DNA from: UBA10649 sp965227045
GTDB taxonomy: Bacteria; Actinomycetota; Actinomycetes; S36-B12
DNA: 64,000 nt
Reading direction: 5' to 3'
NCBI GenBank assembly: GCA_965227045.1
Contig: OZ245718.1
Span: forward strand, 3,286,001 to 3,350,000
Shown: piece by piece, positions 43,089-51,409 of the stretch
How positions within the stretch are numbered: position 1 is the first letter of the stretch
How the letters are laid out: every line of letters starts with the position of its first letter
Notes under the pieces: model-generated
Told to the model about the DNA's origin: nothing
The model's input: the letters and a program-made list of their open reading frames with translations, nothing else
Database searches by the model: none
Position numbers and translations under genes: made by a program

Positions 43089-44108
43089 GTGGGACTCACG
43101 CCCGAGACGGAAGTAGCAGCAGAATCTCCAGCCGCGAAGGGCCCCTCGCGCCTGCGCCGACTGACGCATTTCCAGGAGCTCGGCATCGTTGCGGTCCTGA
43201 TCCTGCTGTTCGCGATCGTCGCCGTCGGGCACCCGCGCTTCTTGTCCGCGCAGTCGCTCACCAACCTCGGTCAGCAGTCCGCCTTCTTCGGGATCATGGC
43301 GCTCGGTGTCGTCTTCCTGCTGGCCATGCGCGAGATCGACCTGTCGGTGGGCGCGAACTACGCGCTGTGCACCGTCGTTGCCGCGATCCTCGCGCGGGAC
43401 GGCATGAATCCGTGGCTTGCGGCAGGGTGCGGAGTCCTACTCGGCACCCTGCTCGGCGGCGTCAACGGACTACTGGCCAACCAGTTCAAGCTCCCCGTCA
43501 TCATCGTGTCGCTCGGAACGCTGTCGTTGTATCAGGGACTGACGCAGGTCGTTTCACACAGTTCGCCGATCAGCGGCCAGCCGGTCGACAACTCCTTCTA
43601 CACGATCCTCGGCGGGCCGATCCTGGGCGTGCCGGCGATCATCTGGCTGTTCGTGATCCTCTGCGTCATCCTCACGCTGATCTTCAACATGACGCGCTTC
43701 GGGTTCGCCGTGCGCGCGGTCGGGTCCAACGAAGAGGCCGCGCGGCTGACCGGTTACTCGATCTCCAAGGTTCGGCTGATCGTGTCGATGCTGGTCGGTG
43801 CCTTGTGCGGGCTTTCCGGAGTGTTCACCCTGGCCTACTTCGGCGCAGCGGATCCCGGAGTCGGGTCGGGATACGCGCTGACCGTCATCGCAGCGGCAAT
43901 CATCGGGGGCACTGGGCTTGCTGGGGGATCGGGCAGCGTTCCGGGCGCACTGTTCGGCGCGCTGATCATCAGCGTCATCGCGGGTGGCCTCACCCAGATG
44001 GGCGTTCCGTCCGACTGGGGCGAGTTCGCCACCGGTGTCGTCATCATTCTCGCCGTCGGGTTCGACGCGCTGATTCGCCGTCGCTCCAAGGTCCAGGCGC
44101 GCTCGTGA
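43089..44108 (+). CDS. CUT2-type ABC transporter permease
   Basis: A 339-residue membrane permease starting at GTG 43089 behind GGAAGGA. It has about nine to ten hydrophobic helices. VVFLLAMREIDLSVGANYAL and YALTVIAAAIIGGTGLAGGSG are CUT2 signatures; the second contacts the ATPase. CUT2 systems usually import monosaccharides or polyols. Here the operon encodes aromatic ring-cleavage functions, so the substrate may be a cyclic polyol, glycoside or an unusual aromatic. It overlaps the ATPase gene by GTGA. Confidence 0.88.
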   Translation: MGLTPETEVAAESPAAKGPSRLRRLTHFQELGIVAVLILLFAIVAVGHPRFLSAQSLTNLGQQSAFFGIMALGVVFLLAMREIDLSVGANYALCTVVAAILARDGMNPWLAAGCGVLLGTLLGGVNGLLANQFKLPVIIVSLGTLSLYQGLTQVVSHSSPISGQPVDNSFYTILGGPILGVPAIIWLFVILCVILTLIFNMTRFGFAVRAVGSNEEAARLTGYSISKVRLIVSMLVGALCGLSGVFTLAYFGAADPGVGSGYALTVIAAAIIGGTGLAGGSGSVPGALFGALIISVIAGGLTQMGVPSDWGEFATGVVIILAVGFDALIRRRSKVQARS

Positions 44109-45607
44109 CAGCACAGCCACTCCTCGCACTCACCGACGTCCACAAGAGCTACGGCGGCGTCAAGGCACTCCAGGGAGCCAGCCTCGACGTTCTCGCGGGG
44201 GAGGTGCACGCGCTCCTCGGCGAGAACGGAGCGGGCAAGTCGACGCTCATGAAGATCCTCGCCGGTGTCACGAGCCCCGATAGCGGGGAGGTCGTCCTCG
44301 ATGGCGAGGTCGTGTCCTTCTCGAACGCGGCTGCAGCCCGGCAGGCCGGGATCGGCATCGTCTTCCAGGAGCTCAGCCTCTTTCCGGACCTGGACGTGCT
44401 CGCAAACCTGTTCATGGGCCGTGAGCCAACCCGGTTCGGGCGCGTCGACCGCAAGGCCATGCGCAAGACCGCAGAGCCCATCGCGCGCAAGCTCGGCCTG
44501 AAGTTCGCCCTCGACGCGAAGGTCGCGAACCTCACGTTGGCGGAGCGTCAGCTCGTCGAGATCGCCAAGGCGCTCGTCGGCAACGCGCGCGTGCTGATCC
44601 TCGACGAGCCGAACTCGGCGCTCAACCTGTCCGAGAGCGACCGGCTCTTCCAGCTGATCGCGGAGCTGAAGGCGGACGGCACGGCGATCATCTACATCTC
44701 GCATCGTCTCGAGGAGGTCTTCGAGCTCGCCGATCGAGTCAGCGTCGTGCGCGGTGGCCGCGTCGTGCTGTCGGATCTCACGGGCAACCTCAACGTTGCC
44801 ACCGCCGTCGAGGCGATGCTCGGCCGCAAGGCCAGCGACCTCGTCGTCCAGGATGCCCCCGATCAGTCGACGTCGCCCGTCGCCGTAAGCCTTCGCGACG
44901 TCGACGTCCCGGGCCGGCTGCATGGGGTCAGCCTCGATGTCCATCGCGGTGAGGTCGTCGGACTCGTCGGCCTCGAGGGCGCCGGCCAGCAGGACGTGCT
45001 TCGCGCACTGTTCGGCGATATCGGCGTCGCTGCAGGCAGTATGGAACTGGACGGACAGAACTGGCGCCCGAGCAGCCCCAGGGATGCCACCAAGGCCCGG
45101 ATCGGGTTCGTCCCGGCGGATCGGACCCGCGCCGGCCTGATGATGGACCGGACTATCGGGGACAACTTCGCGCAGGTGCGCATGGCTATCGACGCGCCGC
45201 TGACCTACCGCAACTCCGACCTGCATAGAAGAGCGGCTGCGCGAGTGGCGGAACTGCGCATCCGCGCGTCCTCCACGCGCGCTCCCGCGCACTCGCTGTC
45301 GGGCGGCAACCAGCAGAAGATCGTCCTGGGGAAGTGGCTTGAAGTCAGCCCCACCGTCCTCCTCCTCGACGACCCGACACGTGGCGTCGATGTCGGGAGC
45401 AAGGGCGAGATCTACGCCCTGATCCGAGACCTTGCGGCGACAGGCGTCTCGGTCCTGTTCACGTCGTCGGAGTTCGCTGAGTACGGACTGGCGTGCCAGC
45501 GCGTGCTGGTCTTCAACTCTGGCCGGGTCACCAAGGCGCTGCCCGGCAGCAGCGCCACGGAGCACGAACTCGCCGCCGCAGTGAATGCGAGTGGCAAGCA
45601 TGCCTGA
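44105..45607 (+). CDS. CUT2-type ABC transporter ATPase, tandem domains
   Basis: A 500-residue ATPase with two nucleotide-binding domains, like RbsA/MglA. Domain 1 has Walker A GENGAGKST and Walker B VLILDEPNSAL; its signature is unusual (LTLAERQLVEIAKAL in place of LSGGQ). Domain 2 has a degenerate Walker A (GLEGAGQQD) but a good signature LSGGNQQKIVLGKW and LLLDDPTRGVD. This asymmetry is normal for CUT2. Start GTG 44105. The matching binding protein is encoded 3.6 kb downstream at 49239. Confidence 0.92.
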   Translation: MTAQPLLALTDVHKSYGGVKALQGASLDVLAGEVHALLGENGAGKSTLMKILAGVTSPDSGEVVLDGEVVSFSNAAAARQAGIGIVFQELSLFPDLDVLANLFMGREPTRFGRVDRKAMRKTAEPIARKLGLKFALDAKVANLTLAERQLVEIAKALVGNARVLILDEPNSALNLSESDRLFQLIAELKADGTAIIYISHRLEEVFELADRVSVVRGGRVVLSDLTGNLNVATAVEAMLGRKASDLVVQDAPDQSTSPVAVSLRDVDVPGRLHGVSLDVHRGEVVGLVGLEGAGQQDVLRALFGDIGVAAGSMELDGQNWRPSSPRDATKARIGFVPADRTRAGLMMDRTIGDNFAQVRMAIDAPLTYRNSDLHRRAAARVAELRIRASSTRAPAHSLSGGNQQKIVLGKWLEVSPTVLLLDDPTRGVDVGSKGEIYALIRDLAATGVSVLFTSSEFAEYGLACQRVLVFNSGRVTKALPGSSATEHELAAAVNASGKHA

Positions 45608-45992
45608 CGACTCCGTAGAAACGCGTGCAGCTGCGACCGTGCGTCGACTGCTGGAGAAGGACTACTGGCTCGTGTGGTCCACACCGCTGGAGGGCGTCGA
45701 CGGCAGCGAGTTCGGACGCCACGTCGACGAGCATGTCGACTGGATGCTCGCGCTCGAGGCGACGGGCGTCCTGTTCGCGTCCGGACCGATCCTGTCCGGA
45801 CCCGACATTCGCACCGGCGCCGGCATGACGATCCTGCGCGCCGACGACGAGCAGGCCGCCCGGGCGATTGCCGCGCAGGATCCATTCGTGCGCGCGGGAC
45901 TGCGGGACTTCGCCGTCTTCCTGTGGCGCCTGAACGAAGGCAGTGTCGAAGTTCGACTCTCGTTAGGAAGCGGAACCCATGAATGGCACTAG
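45600..45992 (+). CDS. YCII-related protein
   Basis: A 130-residue protein whose ATG at 45600 lies inside the ATPase gene. YWLVWSTPLEGV, EHVDWMLALEATGVLFASGPI and GAGMTILRADDEQAARAIAAQDP follow the YCII/DGPF ferredoxin-like fold. Some family members are dehalogenases or lactonases (for example TftG-like 5-chloro-1,2,4-trihydroxybenzene enzymes), using His/Asp residues; His43 of DEHVDW is in the expected place. The role in this pathway is unknown. Confidence 0.75.
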   Translation: MPDDSVETRAAATVRRLLEKDYWLVWSTPLEGVDGSEFGRHVDEHVDWMLALEATGVLFASGPILSGPDIRTGAGMTILRADDEQAARAIAAQDPFVRAGLRDFAVFLWRLNEGSVEVRLSLGSGTHEWH

Positions 45993-46911
45993 TACTCCCC
46001 AACAGACCGAGAAGGTAGCTATGCGCAGCGTTGGTGTGATCGGTCTCGGCAAGATGGGCTTGCCCATAGCCGTCAACTTGATGGAGCAGGGTTTCGAGGT
46101 CGTCGGCTACCGGCGCAACCCGTCGACGGAGCTGGCCGAGGCCGGTGGCGTGCTCGCCAGCTCCCCGGCAGAGGTTGCGGCGCGAGTCGACGTGCTGCTC
46201 TCGATACTCCCCGACGCCGAGGCGCTGCGCGAGGTAGTGCTCGGCGATGCCGGGACGCTCACCGCTCTCAAGCCGGGAACCGTCCACATCGAGATGAGCA
46301 CGATCGACGTCGCCGAGAAGGCGGCGATCAACGAGGCCATCAAGGCGCGCGGCGGGCACATGCTCGACTGCCCGATCAGCGGCAGTCCGGGCATGGTGCT
46401 GCCACGCAAGGCGACGACGTTCGCGTCCGGAGATTCCGACCAGGTGGAGGCCGTCAGCGACGTGCTCGCCGCGATCTCGGGTCCCTACGTCAATGCGGGC
46501 GAGTTCGGTGCCGGCACGCGACTGAAGTACATCGCGAACCTCCTCGTCGCGATTCACACCGTCGCGGCGGCCGAGGCGCTGGCGCTGGCCGAGCGCAGCG
46601 GGCTGGACCTCACCGTCGTGCAGAACGCGCTCGACAATTCGATCGCCGGATCGGCGATCCTCAAGCAGCGCGGACCGGTGATGCAGGCCAGGTCGTGGAC
46701 GCCGGCGCCCGGACCGATCGGCACCCTGCACCCCATCCTCGAGCAGATCGAGGACTACCTGCCCACCGTCGGCCTCACCACGCCGGTGTTCGCCGCAGCC
46801 AAGCACGTCTTCGACACCGCGATGCGCGACGGCGGGGCCGCGCTCGACATCGCGGCCGTATTCGACGAGATCACACACGCGAAGTCCGGCCTCGCAGGAG
46901 TGACGACATGA
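45979..46911 (+). CDS. NAD(P)-dependent 3-hydroxyisobutyrate dehydrogenase family enzyme
   Basis: A 310-residue beta-hydroxyacid dehydrogenase. GVIGLGKMGLPIAVNLMEQG is the N-terminal Rossmann motif, ISGSPGMVLPRKATTFASG the substrate-binding block, and Lys in GTRLKYIANLLVA the catalytic lysine. I start at ATG 45979 (AGGAAGC upstream); ATG 46021 (MRSVGVIG) would remove 14 residues and is equally possible. It may oxidise a hydroxyacid side-chain or reduce a ring-cleavage product. ATGA overlap with the FAH gene. Confidence 0.86.
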   Translation: MNGTSTPQQTEKVAMRSVGVIGLGKMGLPIAVNLMEQGFEVVGYRRNPSTELAEAGGVLASSPAEVAARVDVLLSILPDAEALREVVLGDAGTLTALKPGTVHIEMSTIDVAEKAAINEAIKARGGHMLDCPISGSPGMVLPRKATTFASGDSDQVEAVSDVLAAISGPYVNAGEFGAGTRLKYIANLLVAIHTVAAAEALALAERSGLDLTVVQNALDNSIAGSAILKQRGPVMQARSWTPAPGPIGTLHPILEQIEDYLPTVGLTTPVFAAAKHVFDTAMRDGGAALDIAAVFDEITHAKSGLAGVTT

Positions 46912-47807
46912 AGTGGTCCCTGGTTACCTATCAGAGTGGCGACAGCATCGAGCTGGGCATCCTGCTCGAGGACGGCTCCGTCGTCGCACCACCCGAGCTC
47001 AAGCAGTGGGACTCCATGCTCGACCTGCTCGACGACTGGAAGGTCGCCGAGCAGGAACTCAAGCAGCTCGCCATCACCGATGCCCCGGTCGTGGAGTTCG
47101 ACAAGCTCCTGGCTCCGGTGCGCTGGCCGCGCAAGGTGATCTGCGCCGGCGTCAACTACCGACGTCACATCCGGGAGATGGGCGGCGAGGTGCCGGGCGA
47201 CACTTGGGTGCCGTTCTTCTTCCTCAAGCCGCCGACCACCACGGTCATCGGGCCGACCGACAACGTCATCGTCCACTCGCCGGACTCTGCGGGATATGAC
47301 TGGGAGGTCGAACTCGCTGTCGTCATCGGCGCGGGAGGCAGGGACATCGCGATGGATGATGCCCTCACCCACGTGGCCGGGTACTGCGTCGCGAACGACA
47401 TCACGGCGCGCAAGCGCCATAAGCGGGAGACCGTGCCCGCCGCGGCGTTCACGTATGACTGGGTGGCGTCGAAGGCGATAGATACGTCCTTCCCGATGGG
47501 CCCAGGCATCACTCCGGCCTTCCTCGTACCCGATGCGCAGGACCTCCGCATGCGGCTGTGGGTCAACGGCGAGTTGCACCAGGACGAATCCACCTCGGAC
47601 ATGATCTGCACGATCGCCGAGCTCATATCCGCCGCGAGTCGGATCATCACGCTCGAAGCCGGCGACGTCATCGCCACGGGCACGCCCTCGGGAGTCGGCT
47701 CCAGCCGCGGACTCTCGCTCGGCCATCGCGACATCGTTCGCACGTCGATCGAGGGCCTCGGCACGCTCGAGAACCATGTCATCAATCCAAAGGAGGACAA
47801 GGCATGA
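46908..47807 (+). CDS. Fumarylacetoacetate hydrolase family protein
   Basis: A 299-residue FAH-fold enzyme. VICAGVNYRRHIREMG, FFLKPPTTTVIGP and DWEVELAVVIG (Glu metal ligands) with VANDITAR (Asp ligand) form the active site. AGDVIATGTPSGVGSSRG closes the domain. FAH relatives cleave acylpyruvates or isomerise and decarboxylate 2-oxo-hept-3-ene-dioate, all products downstream of meta-cleavage. Since the alpha/beta hydrolase at 57382 is of epoxide-hydrolase type, this protein may be the C-C bond hydrolase. Confidence 0.87.
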   Translation: MKWSLVTYQSGDSIELGILLEDGSVVAPPELKQWDSMLDLLDDWKVAEQELKQLAITDAPVVEFDKLLAPVRWPRKVICAGVNYRRHIREMGGEVPGDTWVPFFFLKPPTTTVIGPTDNVIVHSPDSAGYDWEVELAVVIGAGGRDIAMDDALTHVAGYCVANDITARKRHKRETVPAAAFTYDWVASKAIDTSFPMGPGITPAFLVPDAQDLRMRLWVNGELHQDESTSDMICTIAELISAASRIITLEAGDVIATGTPSGVGSSRGLSLGHRDIVRTSIEGLGTLENHVINPKEDKA

Positions 47808-48274
47808 TCTACGTTTCGCATGCGCTCGACGTCAACGTCGAGGGCGAGCCGACCCTTGATCGGGCGGCAGTCTGGGACGGCCTCGTCCTGAAGGCCAACA
47901 ACGCGCTCCCGTTCGTGCCGAGCATGACGGAGTGCGAGGTGATCTCTCGGGCGTCGGATTCCGAATTCGACCGCGAGATCCAGTTTCGCGGCCAGAACTT
48001 CACCGAGCGGATCACGCTCGAGTGGCCGCATCGGGTGGTCTTCACCCGGATCGCCGGCCCCGTGCTCGGCACGATCGCCAATGAGATCGAGGGCGACGGC
48101 GCCGACATGAAACTGCGCTTCAGCTTCGCCCTGGTCGTCCGAGACCTCGAGGGCGGATCGAGCGCGGAGCAGGAGTACGCGAATTCCATGACCGACGACT
48201 ACCTCAAGGCAGTCGCCGCGACGTTGGCAGCGATGCGCCGCATCGCGTCTGAGAATCAGGGAGTGTCGTCATGA
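47804..48274 (+). CDS. SRPBCC family protein, AtaL/DUF1857-like
   Basis: A 156-residue protein starting at ATG 47804 behind AAAGGAGG, in ATGA overlap. It begins IYVSHALDVNVEGEPTLDR, then AVWDGLVLKANNALPFVP, and continues with the beta-strand pattern of Bet v1-like SRPBCC proteins, ending YLKAVAATLAAMRRI. The DUF1857/AtaL group occurs in natural-product and catabolic clusters; it binds hydrophobic ring compounds. Its function here is unknown. Confidence 0.7.
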   Translation: MIYVSHALDVNVEGEPTLDRAAVWDGLVLKANNALPFVPSMTECEVISRASDSEFDREIQFRGQNFTERITLEWPHRVVFTRIAGPVLGTIANEIEGDGADMKLRFSFALVVRDLEGGSSAEQEYANSMTDDYLKAVAATLAAMRRIASENQGVSS

Positions 48275-49017
48275 GTGGTCGTTTAGACGGTCGTGTGGCC
48301 GTTGTTACCGGGGCAGCGCAGGGAATCGGGCGTGCGTACGCCCTCCGCCTTGCTGCCGAGGGCGCGTCAGTCGCGATCCTCGACGTGGCGGACGGATCGA
48401 AGACCGTCGCGGAGATCACCGAGGCGGGGGGCACGGCGCAGTCCTTCGTCGCCGACCTCACCGATGAGTCGCAGGTTGCGGGGGCGGCACGCGCGGTCGA
48501 CGCTGCTTTCGGCCCCGCAGGGATTCTGGTGAACAACGCCGGGATCTACCCGAACCAGGGGTTCGAGCAGATGTCGCTCGCGGGCTGGCAGCGGATGTTC
48601 GCGGTGAACTGCGATTCCATGTTCCTCACCACTCAGGCCTTCCTGCCCGGAATGAAGGCCGCGGGTTGGGGTCGCATCGTCAACATGACGTCGAACTCCA
48701 TCAACCTCGTCATCCCCGGCTTCAGCCACTACATCGCCTCGAAGATGGCGGTGATCGGATTCACGCGCGCGATCGCCACTGAGCTTGCCGAGTACGGAGT
48801 GACGGCCAACGCGATCGGTCCGTCACTGGTTCGCACAGCGAGCACCGAACTGGGTCCGGACATCTTCTTCGACATCGTCCCGCAGATGCAGGCGATCAAG
48901 CGAGTGCAGATGCCCGATGACCTCACTGGCACGTTGGTCTTCCTCGTCTCCGACGATGCTGCGTTTGTTACCGGCCAGACGATCTATGTGGATGGTGGCT
49001 TGGTACGCAGCTGCTGA
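48271..49017 (+). CDS. SDR family dehydrogenase
   Basis: A 248-residue classical short-chain dehydrogenase in ATGA overlap with the previous gene. TGAAQGIGRAYA is the cofactor loop, VNNAGIYPN the NNAG motif; the active site is Ser in MTSNSINL and YIASKMAVIG. It is related to, but not a recent duplicate of, the SDR at 38779. It ends the operon started at 43089; a hairpin-forming sequence follows. Confidence 0.88.
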   Translation: MSGRLDGRVAVVTGAAQGIGRAYALRLAAEGASVAILDVADGSKTVAEITEAGGTAQSFVADLTDESQVAGAARAVDAAFGPAGILVNNAGIYPNQGFEQMSLAGWQRMFAVNCDSMFLTTQAFLPGMKAAGWGRIVNMTSNSINLVIPGFSHYIASKMAVIGFTRAIATELAEYGVTANAIGPSLVRTASTELGPDIFFDIVPQMQAIKRVQMPDDLTGTLVFLVSDDAAFVTGQTIYVDGGLVRSC

Positions 49018-49038
49018 GGCAGCCAACCCTGATTCCGG

Positions 49039-49081
49039 CAATGCGCCCGCGCGCTTGGAAGTCGCAACGCGCGGCGCATTG
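49039..49081 (+). terminator. Imperfect inverted repeat after the importer operon
   Basis: CAATGCGCC followed by CGCGCG pairs with CGCGCG and GGCGCATTG across a 14-base loop, with one bulged base. It lies 22 bases after the SDR stop. There is no U-tract, so termination is uncertain. Confidence 0.45.
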
Positions 49082-49157
49082 TCATGCGCCAAAAACCGTT
49101 GCGTAGCAATGGGAATGCCAAGGTCTCAATCTGATTACGAACGTTGACCGACCCCTC

Positions 49158-49173
49158 AAACTGTATACACTTA
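49158..49173 (+). promoter_or_regulatory. GntR regulon operator copy 6 (AAACTGTATACACTTA)
   Basis: Identical to copy 5. It lies 66 bases before the start of the binding-protein gene, which heads the lower meta-cleavage operon. Confidence 0.7.
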
Positions 49174-49238
49174 CGATCGCAGAAGTGAGAGCATCAGGCC
49201 ATCGGCCTAAGCACGACTCGACTCAACGGGAGACCAAT

Positions 49239-50405
49239 GTGATTGATCGAAGTGTGAAGTCAAAGCTGTACATCGGGTCCACCCTGGTGGCTGTCTCGGC
49301 GCTCGTCGCCGCATGTGGAAGTTCAAGTTCGCCGGACAGCAGCTCCGCTGCCGCGGACACGTCAACCGAAGCCGCTGCGAGTTCGGGTGCTGCTGCCTCG
49401 AGCGCTGCGCCTGTTGACGACAAGTTCGCGGAGGGAAAGGTGATCATCCTCGACACCCTCTACCGCGCACCGCTTGCGCAGAATGAGGCCGCTGGTGCGA
49501 TGGCGGCCGCTGAGGAGACCGGCGCCAGCATCAACTGGGTCGGCCCCACCAACATCGACCCGCCCGCTGCGATCAAGGCTTTCCAGGATGCTGCCGCTGC
49601 TGGTGCCGACGGCGCCATCGTGGCTGCGTTCCCCGGAGACCTGTTCAAGGTGCCGATCGATCAGGCAGACATGCCCGTTGTGACGATCCAGTTGTCCTCT
49701 CCCGGTTCTGCAGCCAAGCTGCACCTCGCGACGGACAAGTATGAGCTGGGCGCATCGCTGGCCAAGGAGTTCGCGGCGGCACTGCCTCCCAACTCCAAGG
49801 GTGAGGTCATCGCCGGCATCTGTGTCCCCGGTCTGCCGGCACTCGTTGCTCCGCAGCAGGGCTTCATTGACACGATGAAGGAACTGCAGCCCGGAGTCAC
49901 GGTCATCGGTGACAACCCGGTCGATGGCGACGCGACGAAGAACTACGTCTCCTGGCAGCGCATCATCCAGCAGAACCCCGACGCGCTCGGCTTCGTCGGC
50001 CAGTGCGATCAGGATGTGCCGAACCTCATCAAACTGAAGCGCGACAGTGGGGCACCGTGGCTGATCGGCGCGACGAGCGGCGACAGCGCGGAGAACATCG
50101 CCGCGATCAAGGACGGCACGATGGTGGCGATCATCGGGCAGAACGGCTGGCTCGAGGGATACCTGGCTACCAGGCTCCTGCTCGATCAGATCGTCAACGG
50201 CACGCCGATGCCCGAGGGCTTCATCGACCTCGGCCACACGGTGATCACGCCGGAGAACGCGGACGCCGTCACGGCCCGCGTGCAGGATCCGACACTGAAC
50301 GCCACCGATTTCAAGGAGTTCATCGACAAGGTCCTGGCGGACCCGGCCGCAATGGCCCAGCCGCTCGACGCCTGCCGCGGTTGCGGCACGACCTTCACGC
50401 CGTAG
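49239..50405 (+). CDS. Sugar-type ABC transporter substrate-binding lipoprotein
   Basis: A 388-residue lipoprotein starting at GTG 49239 behind GGGAG. The signal peptide ends ALVAACGSSS with Cys26 lipidated, followed by a long Ser/Ala linker to about residue 65. The binding fold begins GKVIILDTLYRAPLAQN and continues IKAFQDAAAAGADGAIVAAFP. It is the periplasmic component for the permease/ATPase at 43089-45607, from which it is separated by five genes. A near-C-terminal CRGCGTTF cysteine pair is unusual. Expression level is probably set apart by the hairpin at 50414-50456. Confidence 0.87.
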   Translation: MIDRSVKSKLYIGSTLVAVSALVAACGSSSSPDSSSAAADTSTEAAASSGAAASSAAPVDDKFAEGKVIILDTLYRAPLAQNEAAGAMAAAEETGASINWVGPTNIDPPAAIKAFQDAAAAGADGAIVAAFPGDLFKVPIDQADMPVVTIQLSSPGSAAKLHLATDKYELGASLAKEFAAALPPNSKGEVIAGICVPGLPALVAPQQGFIDTMKELQPGVTVIGDNPVDGDATKNYVSWQRIIQQNPDALGFVGQCDQDVPNLIKLKRDSGAPWLIGATSGDSAENIAAIKDGTMVAIIGQNGWLEGYLATRLLLDQIVNGTPMPEGFIDLGHTVITPENADAVTARVQDPTLNATDFKEFIDKVLADPAAMAQPLDACRGCGTTFTP

Positions 50406-50413
50406 CAACACCA

Positions 50414-50456
50414 GTCGTAGCCGGGGCGCGCCGACTGGGCGCGCCCCGGCTACGAC
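50414..50456 (+). terminator. Strong intra-operon hairpin (19-bp stem)
   Basis: A perfect 19-bp inverted repeat with a 5-base loop (GACTG) starting 9 bases after the binding-protein stop. It contains GCCGGGGCGCGCC in the arm. No U-tract follows. It probably stabilises the binding-protein message or partly terminates, giving more binding protein than downstream enzymes. Confidence 0.75.
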
Positions 50457-50478
50457 GGTCGCAGAGAGGAACACGAGG

Positions 50479-51369
50479 ATGCCGGAGAACATGGACGTGC
50501 TGACGCTGGTGCTGCCCCTTCGCAAGAAGGAGTCGATCGACCTCGCCGACTTCTACGACTATTGGCTCGACGCGCACGTGACGATGCCCCCGCGCTACCC
50601 CGGCATCGACTGCATCTGGCTGCATCGCGTGTCGTGGGAGACCTCGCTGTGGCCGCAGGTATCCGGGGTGAGCAGCAGGCCCGAGCCCGAGGACGAGTTC
50701 CATGGAGTGCCCGAGGCGACGTTCACCTCGTTCGACGGACTGGCCGCCTTCCAGGGCGCATCGGGCCTGCAGATGGACGACGGCATCAATTTCCTCGGCG
50801 AGCAGATCGCCTACCGCAGCCTCAGCAACTCACGGACTCTCGTGGACCTCACCGATCCTGCGCCCTACGGCGGCGACGACCTGGTCCGGCACCTGCTGTT
50901 CATCCGGCGCCGCCCGACTGTCGACGTCGACGCATTCCGAGCCTTCATCACCGAGCGCCTCGCCCCCGCGTGGGCGCAGGCACCTGAGGTGCTCAAGGTC
51001 CGCACCCATCTCCTAGAGGAGGTCGAGCTGACCCTCGACCATCCGGGCGTGCGCATGTTCAAGCCACTCGAACTCCAGTACCAGGCAATGGTCGAGGTGG
51101 TGGTCGCAGATACGGGCAGCCTCCAGCGATTCTCGGAGTCGCCCGAGTGGACCGCGACCGCGGCTGAACTTGCAGAGGCCTGTGAGGCGGTGCATGCGGC
51201 TCGCGACGAGCAATGCATCACGACCAAGTTCCACGGGCAGATCACCCTTGAGGGGGTGCGCGGCATCTCGGCCGGTAGCGCCATCCGCCGCCTCGATGCC
51301 GCCAACCAGTGGCAGCCCGCTCTCGTGGACATGTTCCTTCCCCAGGACATTCCGCTGTACGTTCCGTAA
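50479..51369 (+). CDS. EthD-domain protein, duplicated
   Basis: A 296-residue protein with two ferredoxin-like (EthD / dimeric alpha-beta barrel) halves. The first begins VLTLVLPLRKKESIDLADFYDYWLDAHV in parts, with the WLDAH motif, and the second LLFIRRRPTVDVDAFRAFI. RBS GAGAGGAACACGAGG. EthD-like proteins accompany cytochrome P450 or ring-cleavage systems but their reaction is not settled; some are decarboxylases or monooxygenase-like. It is second in the meta-cleavage operon. Confidence 0.72.
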   Translation: MPENMDVLTLVLPLRKKESIDLADFYDYWLDAHVTMPPRYPGIDCIWLHRVSWETSLWPQVSGVSSRPEPEDEFHGVPEATFTSFDGLAAFQGASGLQMDDGINFLGEQIAYRSLSNSRTLVDLTDPAPYGGDDLVRHLLFIRRRPTVDVDAFRAFITERLAPAWAQAPEVLKVRTHLLEEVELTLDHPGVRMFKPLELQYQAMVEVVVADTGSLQRFSESPEWTATAAELAEACEAVHAARDEQCITTKFHGQITLEGVRGISAGSAIRRLDAANQWQPALVDMFLPQDIPLYVP

Positions 51370-51409
51370 GAGCCCGAAGCAGCAAGGTCAATCGAATACT
51401 GGAGGACGT

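Noticed and set aside
42824..45607. A 927-residue ABC protein with an N-terminal extension
   Set aside because: The extension is a shadow of the permease gene in another frame; the ATPase starts at GTG 44105.
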